Below, one piece after another: positions 1 through 12,677 of a DNA stretch of 64,000 nt. Numbering within the stretch: the stretch's first letter is position 1; each line of letters begins with the position of its first letter. The translations under genes were made by a program, and so were the position numbers. The notes beneath the pieces are model-generated. The model was not told where the DNA came from. It saw only the letters and a list, made by a program, of their open reading frames with translations, and searched no databases. Location: NCBI RefSeq assembly GCF_932276165.1, contig NC_063993.1:5466001-5530000 (forward strand). Direction: 5' to 3'. The stretch comes from Plutella xylostella. Its lineage: Eukaryota; Arthropoda; Insecta; Lepidoptera; Plutellidae.

Positions 1-775
1 TCATAACATACAATGCAGGCACATGTGATCATTGGCTTATTGGATCATTATGTTCTAACGATACTCAGAATGGTATTCGAAGGTGAAAGGTCGACATTTA
101 TTTCTTCTGTAAGTACCTTATACTTGTTATTCTATGGTATCACGTACTTAATATCAATGCTCTTTAATACATTAATTGTAGAAAGTAGAAGTGTTCATCA
201 TTTGTGTTGGTCTTGGATATGTTGACAATAAAATTAGTTTTAATTTCTGGGAGGTTTCTACAAAATTTCCATCCGGGTTACCCTTTTTGTGCACCCCTAG
301 GCTATCAAACAGAGCCATCTATCATTAGTCATGTCTATGGGGGTCTATTTACATCTGCGGTATAAGAATAAAAACTTTATAAATTTCGTTTAGTAGTGCT
401 TAAGTGACAAAAAAATCTACTTGATTGTTTAAAAAAATATTGATAAGTCCTTAAATTTTGATTTCTATCTAAAAAGTTCGTGATTTTATAGTACCTATTA
501 GGACTGAAGTCTTAGAACATGTAAACATTTATTACTGATCAATACTAACTGATTAACTTTTACGAAGTGTTAAATATACACATAATGTTAAGTGCTTATT
601 AGAATTTACGTCTAAATAACAGCATGTCACTAGTCTTAATTCTCAAAGAAACATTGATATTATCTATGAAATTTGACAATATCGCACGTGAACACATATA
701 ATAATTATCCATTAGTGCGGCGCGGCGGAAGCGTGTTGCGTGAGTGCATCGTGTAGTAATTATGTTATCAAGATA
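1..775. other. Gene-free AT-rich stretch
   Basis: I see no supported gene, RNA or clear repeat here. The short open frames have no plausible splice partners or protein-like composition. Confidence 0.5.
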
Positions 776-1010
776 TACAGGCTGTTGCAAAAAAGGTATA
801 CTAAGCCGAAACCAGCATGTGCAGCATCTAAGCCCGAAACTGAAGTCAGAATTTCAAAATACGCGAAAAATAAAACATTTTCTATAGTAAAAAACCGCGT
901 GACCAACTAAGTTTCTATGGAAAATTAATTTAAAAAAAATGATTTTTGAAATTCTAACTTCAGTTTCGGGCTTAGATATACTGGTTTTGGCTTAGTATAT
1001 GTACCCTGTA
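776..1010. mobile_element. MITE with TACAGG..CCTGTA inverted ends
   Basis: The left end (TACAGG, then TTGCAAAAAAGGTATACTAA and GCCGAAACC) is matched in inverted orientation by the right end (GGTTTTGGCTTAGTATATG, then CCTGTA). An inner pair is also inverted: AAGCCCGAAACTGAAGT against ACTTCAGTTTCGGGCTT. Copies of the same end family recur at 23.8, 26.0, 28.98 and 29.23 kb, so this is a dispersed non-autonomous DNA element. There is no coding capacity. The superfamily was not determined. Confidence 0.75.
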
Positions 1011-4000
1011 TTCCACCCACTGAAGAGATTCTAAAACGATACTATTTTAAAACTGCAATATATTCAAGTACCTATCTAATGAAACATTATAATCTAGAGA
1101 TCATCTACCTCCAGATAGAACTTTATGATTGTAAACAATGTCTCGTTTTAAAACGTTTATAAACGCTTTAGTCAGCGTCTTAGCAATCTTAATAAATTTC
1201 CTTATTTTATAAGGACGCTCGTAGATGTCTTAAGTATCACTGAGTGCTGTGCCAGGCTGGATCCCTGGTCAGGACATATAGGTTTTTGGTGTCATAACTC
1301 AGTTGTGCCCAATGGCAATAGGGTTGCCCTTATTTTCATTAGGGCTGAATAAATTCTAGGTGCAGCAACGCACTTCGGCCTACCTGCATGGAGTACAGTA
1401 GTCTAACGCGTGAGTGTTTATGTCTAATTATTTATTTGAATAAAATGGTTATGACTTTAAATAATACGTGGTACTGAGATGCTTACTTTAAAACTAAGTA
1501 GTCGCATTCCTGAAATTATTGCTGCATGAAAACTATAAACAAACAATGTATGCTAGCTTAGTGTTTAATAATTATGATATGACTTATGTTATGATCAAAG
1601 CGGCCATTTAGCGCATATAAATGACGCCTTTCCGCGCTTTGTTGTCACGATACGGCCTGGAGGGTTACTTTAGCTTGACAAAAATGAACGAACGATAGCT
1701 TTCATGCAATCAGTACGTTTAAAACCACGAGATAGAGGCATATTTAGCGCTGCAGCACTCAGCAATTTGTTAGAGTGACCCCGATGCGCGTGCGATGCTC
1801 TTGATCCGCATTACTCGAATGACTTGCTAATTTTATAGCATATAGCACATTACATCATGATAGAAGTAAATTTATGTACCGAGGGACATTAAAATTAGGT
1901 TAGGTAACTTCCTCGTATTTGCATAAACTTAGATTAGGTGCGTAGTTTGCGAATTTATTAGTTTTAGCAGCTTAGTTATAGATACGTCGTTAATTCAATT
2001 TTTAATTATGTAAATAAATATTCTACTATTCTACGGGGTGCAAGAAAGAAGTCTCCTGGAGTGACTTATCACCTGACGCGAACTTGTTTTGACAACGGTT
2101 TTCGGATACAAAATGTATTGAATTTGTCACTAATTACTTCGTAAATGTTACTTCGTTTTGACTTAGCGATACCCCCGCTGAATATACGTCCGGCGCTTAT
2201 TTGACGGGATAATGTTTTTACCACGGTGACAAAACCCAAGTCTAGCTCAAGTGTTAGTCACCAACAAAATAAGAAAAAGAAGCCAACCTAAACACTTGGA
2301 TTATTTATTATTTAGAAACTTTGTCAAGTGACGATTCTCGTCGCCTAGCGTTTAACAACGAATTGTTTTCAGTATTGCGCGCTGGTGCCACGCTGATACC
2401 ATCTACGATACAATTGTGTACAATACAGGTATACAATTAACAAATGCACAATTACTACCTCCAGCATAATGCTAGTTACAATTTATTAATGCAAAACAAA
2501 CGCAAAAAACTGAAAATTACAATGTCTGTGAGAATTATTATGGGTTGAAGAGCGCACGGCTTTATACCAAACGCAGGTAATGTCGAGAAATTGTGCGCTT
2601 TCTCGCACTTGGCAGAGCTCACAATGAGCCGTTCCCACACGTAACAAACGGATCAGAACAATGATCCGAGATCACTGACACAAGACGTTACTTCAAAATT
2701 GTGTGACCCTCACACCGAGCGTGAGATATGGACACAACTGATTACTTTATTTATATAAATGGGATTCGTTTACAAACACCAAAGGCGAGACGCCTTCACG
2801 AAGCGTTACTAATTTAAAATTCCCATAATAGGTCCCTACTACATAACGCACCTTCATCTTCTAGCGTATCGGTGACAAACACGAGAGTGGTCCAATCGGC
2901 TTTGTCACTCAGGCTTTTAATCTGACTGGCCAATTCTTAAACCACATCATTGCTGACTGCCCAGGGTGCGCCGGACGTCCGACTGAGGACGTCCCATCCG
3001 ATATAAAGAACCGTTGATACTGAATCCTTTACACAGCTACATGAATTACAACAGTGCAGCACTGCCAACATCTACCCCCATAGGTTAGCAAAAGGTAAGT
3101 GTTTATATAATTCCACGTCAATTATGTTATAAATCCCATCTTGGATGTTATTAAAGTGATTTTAAATGGATTGGAAAGGCGACGCGATGGGTTAGTCGGC
3201 CTATTGGTGCAACTAGGAAGAGGTTAATGAAAATTCCTCGTGTAACGACCACAGTAAAGTTGAGTCGCATTACGAACCTACTTATGTAAGATACCAATCT
3301 CATCCCGTCTCTAATTTATATGAGTTTAATTGAGTTCACTCGCAATCAGTGAAGCAGTTTTCCTCGTTCCAAACTTAAATAACTTGCAAGGAATTCATTC
3401 GATATTTTCTGTCATTCAATTCTAATAAGTATAGTAGATCATGGAAAAAATATAATACACCCGCGAGCAATTATTAAAAGTGACATAATTATCACATTAT
3501 TTCAATGGCAGGTGGAACTTTTTCAGTGCTCGCAACCATAATAATTATACTACACGCTTAGATAACTTGCTACAAGTTAGATGGATGATATCTAAGATAT
3601 TTCTCATTATGCACTTAAGTAAGTATTTATAATGACCAGGAAAGTGAGTTTTCAGTAGACTTGCGTCGAAATCGAGGGTGATACCACACGCAACGACGGC
3701 CAGTACTGACTGCAACAACAATATACACACACTCCTTATTGATTCGACGCAAAAACCAGGGATTTATTAAAGAATATCTGTGATTCAAACATTGTGTTAA
3801 GAAAAGGTTTTTTTTGCACAAATTATGCTTTATCTAGGTAGGTCTTTTACATGAATATAAAACCACTTACATCTTAAATTTTAAAACAATTTACTTAGAA
3901 ATTATAGTACCTATTTATACTCACAACTTTATTGGCATAATAAAGAGTTAGTATTACATTTAAATGTAAATGTTAATGTGCAGTTTTTAACTATGCAATT

Positions 4001-5589
4001 TCCCATCCGCATCCATATATTATGGAGGACGCTCCAAGCCATCAGTACACTGATAGGATAATATAGTATAATACTATAAGTAGTATAAAGTTTTTTTTCC
4101 TGACTGTACCTTGTACGGACATACAGACACGATGTCATCATACTTGTTGTACACAAAAACAACTGTTATGATTAATGCTAAAACACATTACCGCTTTTAA
4201 ATGCAGTTTTCATAACCGATCGTACTGTATCGCAGTTGTTATCACGCTATTGCCACCAAAGGAACTGGCACTACCTACATACGTTGGTCACGGTACGGTA
4301 TCTAGAGTCCATCTTTAAAGACATGAAAATAAATACTGCGATTTTGCAAGGAAGTTTGAGAGCAAATTATACTCAAACAAACAAATCTTTCGTCTTTATA
4401 ATATTTTTGTAGACCACCTAGCAACCAATTACCATTCAGCTAATAACCCTACAGCCGACTTAGCTTAGATTGAGCTGAAGTCATTATTTAGTCATAGGAC
4501 GTAACGTAACAATTCGGCGCACATAACCGGAACCATGAGAATTTCGCGAACGTATAATTAACGTTCTCTCGCTCTAAAATTCATATGTAAATTCTCGCAT
4601 AAATGGCATTTTAGCTACGGTTTATCAAGTTCACAAACTCTGTATGCGCTTTATGTAACTGATAACTTCTTAACTAACTATGGATATAGGATTGATATGA
4701 TAGGTATAGTTACATAGACAAATAGTAGAGATTCAAAGACCATAAGCAAAAGCAATGCAAACTAATTAAATTAATCAAGGATTGATAGATGGGCTACACA
4801 GTGCCGGTAGGTATACGGAGACAATACCAAATGTTCTAGGTTATACCCTGCCTTTAAAAAACTAAGCATAATACAATTTTTAATTCCAAATGTTCGTAAT
4901 CTCTATCACGTACGTGTTAATATGAACGTCATAATACAAAGCATTCATTTTGTTAATCCGGTTACAAACAAATATTCCTATTCCCGGTAAACATTAAGAA
5001 AGCTAACAAACAGCTTCTCTGGTTGCTGACAACCGATTCCCGAGAAACCACGCGAGAAAACTTGTACACAATATTTGAATGCCATTAAGTAGTGTTATGT
5101 ACGTGAGACAAAACAATGCTATTTCTGTGCCCCATAAACAAAAATTTTAAAATTTACCATAAAACAGAAAAGATGCGGCATATGTTTTTGTGTATGTATA
5201 TAATTTCATTTAAGTTACTTGTAAAATGTAACTTAAACATACTTAAACATCAGCACGCTGTGTTTCATAATTTTAAGGAGTCATAAATGCGCTTTTGGGA
5301 TGTAGATATTTTTTTCAAAATATGGACATAATTTAAACCAAACAGTAGACAAATTATAGGTACACATTGAATCATAATAATGATTGAAAGCGTGTACATT
5401 ATTAAAATATTTGATTTTACCGTATAAAAGACAGAATGTCGGTTTTTTCATACAAAAGAATTCAACGCGTTGTAAGTCCGAAATTTGGAATTTTTCGATC
5501 TGTGAAAATTACTAAAAACTGAGATATGTATTTTTTTGTGATACTTATATTGGTCTAATATATTCATATAATTCTACAAATATCTATCT
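1011..5589. other. Long gene-free stretch
   Basis: No convincing exon, RNA gene or full-length repeat was recognised. A roughly 45-bp segment near 2222 (ACGGTGACAAAAC followed by AGTCTAG and TCAAG) recurs near 10538, and its start recurs near 32341, so it is probably a relic of a dispersed repeat. Confidence 0.4.
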
Positions 5590-5597
5590 GTCTTTAA

Positions 5598-5690
5598 ACA
5601 AATATCTGCCCCAGCCGGGAATCGAACCCGGGACCTTCGGCATAGCAGTCAGGGCCACTAACCACTACGCCATTCGACCGTCTATACAGG
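5598..5690 (-). repeat. tRNA-derived SINE head
   Basis: Read on the minus strand this has a tRNA-like head: GGCGTAGTGGTTAGTGG resembles an A box and GGTTCGATTCCCGG a B box, followed by GGGGCAGATATTTG. The same head and the ATATTTGTTT continuation occur at 45.7 kb on the plus strand. No full cloverleaf or anticodon arm was established, so this is a SINE rather than a tRNA gene. Confidence 0.75.
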
Positions 5691-6500
5691 TTACAACAAC
5701 ATACTAAGAGAGGAGTTAAATATCTAATGATGAAGTCTTTAAGCGCAAGATAAAACCATCAAAAACTGTCTTATCTGCTGTTAACATTCCTCGACAAAGT
5801 GACAAAAAAGGGTTCAATGTTTACAGTAGGAAGTAGTTTCTTAGCGACAACTGTGATACATCCTGTAAGAGCTTTTAGCTTTTTGTAAAGAGCTTTAAAG
5901 TTACGTAGGTACTTACCTTCTAAAAGTTACCCAACATTCAATTTACTTACTTAGTAGAAACAGATAATGGAAACAGTTTGAGAGATCATTTTAGATATAA
6001 AAGCTTTTGAGCATAAAAGCTCCACTACTTATCAAGTACCTACTACCATATACATTTGAAGTAATAGACTCGTAAACAAACATACATATCAGGTATATAT
6101 ACCTATGTAGGTATATATATTATAATATATACTACAATATAAACATACTATATTTCAATGAATAATAAAATTTTAGTCAAATATTGTAAAATAAGGCCTA
6201 TGTGACATTAAAAATAAAATTGCCTATCACGAACGCTAAGATTATAATTTTTTTTTAGTAAGGTTTTTACTAAAGTCAGGTGAGACTGTTTAAAAAATTT
6301 AAAGAAAGCAGAAGTCGAATGGCATCATTCAAGTTTTCAAAACATACACGCAACATAACTTATATTTATTTACATCTAGCCGGCAAGCACCACAATATTA
6401 CATCAATCACGTTCTTATAAGTTCGTTACAAGCTCTGCCGGCGGCAACTTACAACGAGCTTACAAACGCGAGCTTCGATGAGCTTACAAACAACCGGAGC
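5691..6500. other. AT-rich non-coding stretch
   Basis: It contains simple TA-rich runs around 6090-6130 and a short GAGCTTACAAAC direct repeat near 6458-6490. No coding signal was seen. Confidence 0.4.
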
Positions 6501-6506
6501 ACTCAC

Positions 6507-6860
6507 CGCCGCGACAGCCATGGCCCCAGCTAATCAGGTGATCCTTGTCACTGAGTCTGTTTACTCATCACTTAACTTTCACCTTCGTCCACGTTACATG
6601 TCAAATCCTTATCGTATCACTGTGTAACATTACGCGTGTACCGCCTCCTGTGGTCGCGAAGAAATGACGGGTAAAGCACGTTGCTAGTGGGTTCCCACGG
6701 AGGAGAAATGCGCGGCGTACAATGGTGCGCGCGAGTCGAAAGGTGGGCAAAAAGCGAATGAGCTCAGCGCGCGGCGCGGGCGCATGCGCGGCGGGGGCCG
6801 TACCTGCTGACCCATTTCGAGACCACACTTTCTGGAGCTTAAGGGTGCTAGGGCTGTTCC
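6507..6860 (-). promoter_or_regulatory. GC-rich patch with possible first exon (minus)
   Basis: A CpG-rich island-like patch (about 6650-6800) stands out from the AT-rich surroundings. On the minus strand a start codon in good context (GCCATGG at 6519-6521) opens five codons, MAVAA, that run straight into a consensus donor GTGAGT (6501-6506). This could be the start of a minus-strand gene whose remaining exons lie to the left, perhaps outside the window. No downstream exon was found, so this is inference. The 60-90 residue frames overlapping the patch have GC-driven composition and are not called. Confidence 0.25.
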
Positions 6861-7833
6861 TGAACACCCAACTCTTATCCCCGGTTGGACGAAAAATTGA
6901 TGTGTAACGATGATCGTACCGATCGACCGTATCGAAGATGTTTAATGTTTCATTGTTGATTGGTGCCGTAATAGGGAAAGGACGAAATGAATTTTATTAG
7001 CCTCAACAAAGTTATCAAGCTTTTCAAAATATATGAGTCGATTTATCATAGAACTTTAAATTTGCCTAATATTTATAATAATTATATTAATTTTTTTCCC
7101 CACATTAACAATAAAAATGCTTTTGCCGCTTAGTACCATACATAATGAAGCCACGGCAAGGTATTATTTGTTTGGAAGATCAAAAAACACTTAGCTTATT
7201 ATTGCAAAGATTTTTACATGTAACTTTACTGAGTATTATTTTACTTTACTTAAAAGTAAAAACGTACATACCTAATTATGTTACTTGAATACCACTCGAA
7301 CGTTTTATATTGTAAAACCAAATCTGAATAGGATTACTTTATGAAATCATATTTTTGAGTGAGTACGGATAGGAATAACCCTATTTATCCTGTAGGACCA
7401 CAATTAGTATTTTTTTCTATTTTCAATGTCCACTTTTATTATTGTTATGGTCAAGAAGAATGAACGGAATGCTTTCCGAGATCAGACCATAGAGTACATA
7501 ATTACTTATAACCGTGAAGAATTGACCTGAGGTGTGGGTTGTAGGGTGTATCAGTTGTATGTAGTGCATTTTTAAGGTATTAAAGTTAAAATGACGACAA
7601 CTAAATGAATTATTGTGCGTTGTTTTTGTTACTTATTCTAGTTAGGTATTTTAATATTGCCTAATACTTCCAAAAAAAGACACTTTTAATCAAAATTATT
7701 ACTTACATATTTGTGCAAAGGACTCCTTTACGATTATCGTTTCAGTGGCCAATAAACCTGGAATCTACTCGTATATAATTGCATCAAAATTACCTATAAA
7801 TACAATTAAAAATGACTAATGTTATTCGGCTGG

Positions 7834-7840
7834 TATAAAA
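7834..7840 (+). promoter_or_regulatory. TATA-box-like motif TATAAAA
   Basis: TATAAAA sits in an otherwise gene-free stretch, about 125 bp upstream of an initiator-like GTCAGTTT. No gene can be attached to it with confidence; it may be fortuitous. Confidence 0.2.
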
Positions 7841-8020
7841 AGTGTGAGTTTCCGGAACCACTGTTGTAGCCGTGTTAAGCGTATGTGCATATATTTCTTT
7901 CTAATTGGGCGGTTCTTGAGTGTCGCACGCAACTTTGTCGCTTGAGCCATTCTCTGTCAGTTTAACTGAAGATGTATTTTAAGACAGTTCCAATAACTTT
8001 ATCTATTGATAACTACTTAC

Positions 8021-8138
8021 CTCCCGTTCCCACTGGACGACACTTTCGGGCCCATTTTTTTTCGTGTGTGTGTATAAAATGCACATCCGATAAAAAATCG
8101 GCCCGACATTGTCGGTCGTGTCTAGTGGGAACGAGGGG
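8021..8138. mobile_element. Palindromic MITE (CTCCCGTTCCCACTGGACGACA ends)
   Basis: The left end CCCGTTCCCACTGGACGACA is mirrored by CGACCGTGTCTAG-like sequence and GTGGGAACGAGGGG at the right end. An inner TTTCGGGCCC/GGCCCGA pair is also inverted. The whole 118-bp unit can fold into one hairpin. No coding capacity. Confidence 0.7.
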
Positions 8139-9219
8139 TTAGCAGTTACTTTTTATCGATTCACTGTAGGAGTTGCATACACTACTGGGGTAATTTCATT
8201 TTTTTAAGTTGTCTGGGATGATGGAAAAAATGCTAACTATCCCCCTTTAGCTTCAGCTTCAGCGGCTATTAGTCTAATCTCCGATACGCAGATAATCTGA
8301 TAATGTATGGTGCTCTGTGACCTACCTCAACTGCTATGCCAAGCCTTTCTAGAGTTATGGACTTCGACAATTATAAATATACGCAAATTTTCGCATTTAT
8401 TCACGACTGAACTATATTCAATTGGTGAATTTATTTTATTTATTTTACTATATTAGGAAAACTTAACTAATTTATTTTGTAGATAACAGTGACAGGGTAG
8501 CTTATAATTTTATTTATTTCAATGAAGTAGGTAAGACCTGAAATACTTATAAGAAATATATTTTGGTATCGGTTGAACTTATAGTTTGTAAAGCGTTGAC
8601 CTTTGATGGTAGAGAAATTGGTTGACACAGTTAAAAATAGTATGTCCTCAGTTTATTTACATTTACGATGAAAAACGGATGGATGGTTTTGGTAACCACT
8701 TATGGGATCAAAGTTACGAAAATCTTCAATACCTTCTACACACCTTTGCCATTGTCATGCTGCATTCAGTATGATATGATAATGAAAATAATAGTATGAT
8801 AATAATCATTTTACAAAAAATAGCAAAACCTCCCATAGGCAATTGCAAAGTATATATGCACATACGTATTGAGAAACTTCAAAGCTTAGTATTCAAAGAT
8901 GCACCCAACATTCAGTGAAATTGTAAAATTTCCAAAACCGATTCGCACAGCGGTGCAGAGCGAGCTTTCGCAACATCACTTTGTTAATTATTCTAGGCGC
9001 GTTTGCTGAGCCAACCTGTTGTTTTATTGTTATTTCGCGAGGTATCTCGGACTGTGCTATGTCGTAATATCTGGAGACAGATATCATGGTTGCAAACGCT
9101 AGATTTAAACACTAGTTAGTATCCTGATATTACCTGTTTATAAGAAGCGCAGAAAATAATAAGGTAGCGCCAAGAAATAGTGAGTTGGCTTGTTTCTGTA
9201 GGTAGGTAGTAGTTGTCCC

Positions 9220-9340
9220 TATCATCATCATCATCAGCCCATAATCATCCACTACTGGACATAGGCCTCTCCCAAGGAGCGCCACAACACTCGGTCCTCG
9301 GCCTTCCTCATCCAACCACTACCCGCCACCCGCCTAAGTA
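9220..9340 (-). mobile_element. RTE-type LINE 3' end fragment
   Basis: The minus strand encodes the end of a LINE reverse transcriptase ORF (a TRxAEDRVLWR-like segment, then VDDYGLMMMM from the ATCATCATC run). The CACTACTGGACATAGGCCTC block is repeated at 23.08 kb. Only the 3' tail is present, as expected for 5'-truncated LINE copies. Confidence 0.65.
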
Positions 9341-10689
9341 CCTATATAATAATCATCATGATCTGCCCATGGTCTACCTACACTGCCAGGTTCAGGAGAC
9401 TCATGAGTTTTCGTGCGATACGAGTACCATCACTACCACAGTTTGTCCTGATCACTTATTACGATATGTATGCTGCAAAAATCACTCTTTTTAAAAGACT
9501 GAGAGGTCAGAGAGAATTTATTTGTTAATGTGCCTATTTATTTCTCGTTATAATTCTTATTGGTTGCATCTACATCTTTAAATACAAACGAGGTATTTAG
9601 TATTCCCTCCGTACGCCCAACATAAAGCACAAACACGAACCGTTCGATTCGAGGTCCTTCGTGAGAGCCCTTAGCAATTTGTTAATGCCCTCTATATTAT
9701 ACCAAGCCCTTTTGCAAGTCCGATAAAGTATTCAATAGATACATATAGGTTAAAACTAGAACTACCTAGTTATTATACATAGGTATTAAGAAATACGAAG
9801 CATGCTTATCAAAGACCCTAGTATTTAAAAAGACAATAAATATGTATGGAATAATTCACTTAACATCTTATTTCCTCCGTATATCTCTTACGGAAGTAAC
9901 AATTAAGCTCTCAAGAGCGACGCATCAAGACAATGAGAGCAATCGGGAGCGCTCTCAGGCTCTCTACTCAACAGCGTCGCAACCACCACTGAAGAACACA
10001 ACCAAAAATAGCTTTTACAACTTACAGACAGAGTTTACTTTGGGTTTGATTATTTTATAGAAGCCCGGCAAGTGTTTGGATGATTTGCTAGACAAATTTG
10101 ACCTTGATTCCATGGTATGGGAGCTAACTCTCGAGCGGCATTGTGATTCTCATTCACTTTTTACAAGCCCCGATGATAACATCACGCCAGCTCACTCGAG
10201 GTAGCTTCCCGCAGCCACACTTGTTAGACCGATGCGATGCAGTAAATCTCACGTGCGCCGATTTAAAATCAGTAAGAAGGTAATATAAATATGTTTGCAT
10301 AGAAACTTTAATGGTCACTCGACTTCAATTTCGCGATTTTTTAAAGCAATAGAAGTCAAATTGCTTTGAATGTCCGAGTCGCCCCCTTTTGGCCTTCTCG
10401 TTAGAGATGTTCTTAATGTTCCTTGCTTGCCAAAAGGCACCACTTTTGCAACACCCTGTGTAAGATTGTCTGACATAATCTTACCGATTTACTGACTATA
10501 ATTAATATAGGAATGTAGGCAATCCTTTCTCTACGGTGACAAAACTTAGTCTAGATCAAGATTTACGTCCACGCACTTTGAAGAAGACCAATCTGATTAT
10601 TATTAGCGACTCGTGATGATCACAGTTGGTCGCACCTCAAAATAATAGATGTGATCACTACGGGATAATGTCATAGAACAACGCGGACA
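9341..10689. other. Gene-free stretch upstream of orphan gene
   Basis: Open frames of 60-93 codons occur but show no protein-like composition, matching splice sites or family motifs. A truncated MITE end (CAACACCCTGTGTAAG) lies near 10446. Confidence 0.35.
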
Positions 10690-11311
10690 ATGCGACTTCC
10701 TCTATGGCGGACAATATTTGTCCATATTTGTCAAATAAACATGTCAATTTCTGAAACAATTAATTTTATTAGTAAACAACATAAAATATTAGATGATAAT
10801 AATAATTCCAATAAATATAATATATATTTTACAGTATATTTTGTTAATTACGACAGCTCGTGTTTGCGGGAAGACGTATGAGGTGCGGAGAATTAACGAG
10901 TCGACATTTATTGTGGCCAGTTTTCCTGCCAACGACGATAGACCATCAAAAAACAGTTTTACTGACAAACCAGAGTTTTACGATGCAACGTATGACCTGC
11001 CGTACCTCCCCAATCTAACTACTGCTAGTACAAGTTGGGATTTCAGCGAGCCAGAGATTAAAAAGCCGAAAGTATCAGCTGAGTACATCGCTAAAGCTAG
11101 ACGGAACTATTTCCTCCATCACTACTCGAGTAGTAGGAAGCCAAACTGCTCAGGATCTCTCTCTCTACCCGTGTTCTCTTCACTAAGGATATTGAGGATC
11201 AGGAAGGAGAAGGAAAGGAATATGATGCGCCACTTGGAAACCGTCAGGGGGCTCGCGGGTGCTCTGGATAACCAGATCTATTTCAGTAAACGTAGGAAGA
11301 AAAAACGTTGA
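10690..11311 (+). CDS. Putative secreted orphan basic protein
   Basis: I do not recognise this protein. The secure part is a terminal exon, 10835-11311, preceded by TTTTACAG and open for 158 codons. It begins YILLITTARVCG, which looks like the second half of a signal peptide. A tentative first exon is 10690-10719 (MRLPLWRTIF); joined in phase 0 it gives a 168-residue secreted protein, but its donor (GTCCAT) is poor. The mature part has two cysteines, acidic and Ser/Thr-rich stretches, several dibasic sites and a very basic C-terminus (KRRKKKR). AATAAA lies near 11558. A signal peptide split by a phase-0 intron is also seen in the neighbouring CBM14 genes. It could be a precursor peptide; no function is assigned. 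Confidence 0.42.
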
Positions 11312-12677
11312 ATCTATTTTCATTATACTTAAATAGTTATGTATATGTGAATGTGTTATTTTGAACATCGCGTTTTATAACATGTTTAGAATATTTTACA
11401 CTTCTTTGGGGTAGCACCGCGCCATAGTGCAATCTAAAAAAACATTCCGAAAAAGGTGTCAAGTACCTCTATAAGGACTCAAAAGTAAAAAGTATATTTA
11501 AAGCATTTCCTACTGTTTTATTCATAGTATAAGTGCTGCAAGAATAATTCTCTAAGAATAAAGTTTGCGGAGGTTTGCGGTAACCTTTCTCAACATTTTA
11601 ATGCAGCTCACATCTTGCTACAATTTAGAATCTGCCAAGTACGGATTGTAAGGAAGCAAAGCATGCCATAGACTTTCTCGACGTAGCTTCCTAAGTTACT
11701 TTACTACCTATCTCTAGCTCTCTTAAATACTATGTATGATGTAGGTACAGCATATCATAATTAGACAAATCATCGAGAACAACATAACATTTTTACATAC
11801 GTAGTTATGGTATGTTGTCTAAACATTCAAGTCCTCATAATCATAACGTAATTTAAAAGTAATTAATGAATGCAAGTTTCCGTTTAGGAACGCCATTAAA
11901 TACTGAAGTGGGTAACATTTCTCTTTGCGCGAGGAAGTATCATGAAATATAATGAACATTAGTTACACGCTTCCTTAAGTTTTCACACTCGGTGAATGAA
12001 TATTAAATTAAATATAACATGCATATGCATGTTGTAATGTTTGACTTTATATTATTATGTGAAGATTTAAATTTTATTGTTTCTTTGGGACATACGATCT
12101 AGTCTGCTGTCGGGTCATTAGAGCTTTAGAACTTTAGATCATCCAGAATCCAGATTAAAATTCCTTATGATCGTCCTCAGGCAATCGCAGTCAACTCTAC
12201 GCTTGAACATAGACCTGCTGAATAACTCTAAAACTCAAACTGATAAAATCCACTGAACATTATGATTATTTTTACACTCGTAATTTAATTGAAAATCTAA
12301 ATACTAACTGCCTTTACCAATAACACTAATTAATACGTTGATAGTGTACGTTGCAGACTTTATGGCATTAGGTACTACATATAAGTAGGTAGGTACTGTT
12401 ATTATCTAGATAGATACACACTACAGGTATGCGAAGATTGTCCATCTAATCATCCTTTTGAAGTAACTATTATTGCACTGGGTTTATGAAAAGGAAAGTC
12501 ACATTTTCTCACTGAAATTATAATATATATCTGTGATCAATTTTAAATTTTACATAAGTACATAAAGGTATATTGTATCACACATATTGGTAACTATTTC
12601 AGTAAGTTCTAATGCATTTCACTTGAATCTTGTTTGCCATTAGCATTACTTTACAAAATATTCACCAATCCAGAGCA
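11312..12677. other. Intergenic, AT-rich
   Basis: No gene, RNA or recognised repeat apart from the likely 3' UTR and AATAAA (near 11558) of the upstream orphan gene. Confidence 0.4.

Larger units (their letters stand above)
6861..9214. other. Gene-free stretch
   Basis: Apart from the TATA-like motif and the palindromic MITE listed separately, no gene or RNA was recognised. Confidence 0.4.

Noticed and set aside
5598..5690. tRNA gene
   Set aside because: It has A- and B-box-like sequence but no convincing anticodon arm or cloverleaf, and it continues into a repeated SINE body seen elsewhere.
6601..6907. Overlapping frames of 61-88 codons in the GC-rich patch
   Set aside because: Frames on both strands arise from low stop frequency in GC-rich DNA; there is no domain, splice context or codon signature.
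9213..9494. 93-codon plus-strand frame
   Set aside because: It overlaps the antisense of a LINE 3' end and reads through its ATC tail, so it is not a gene.
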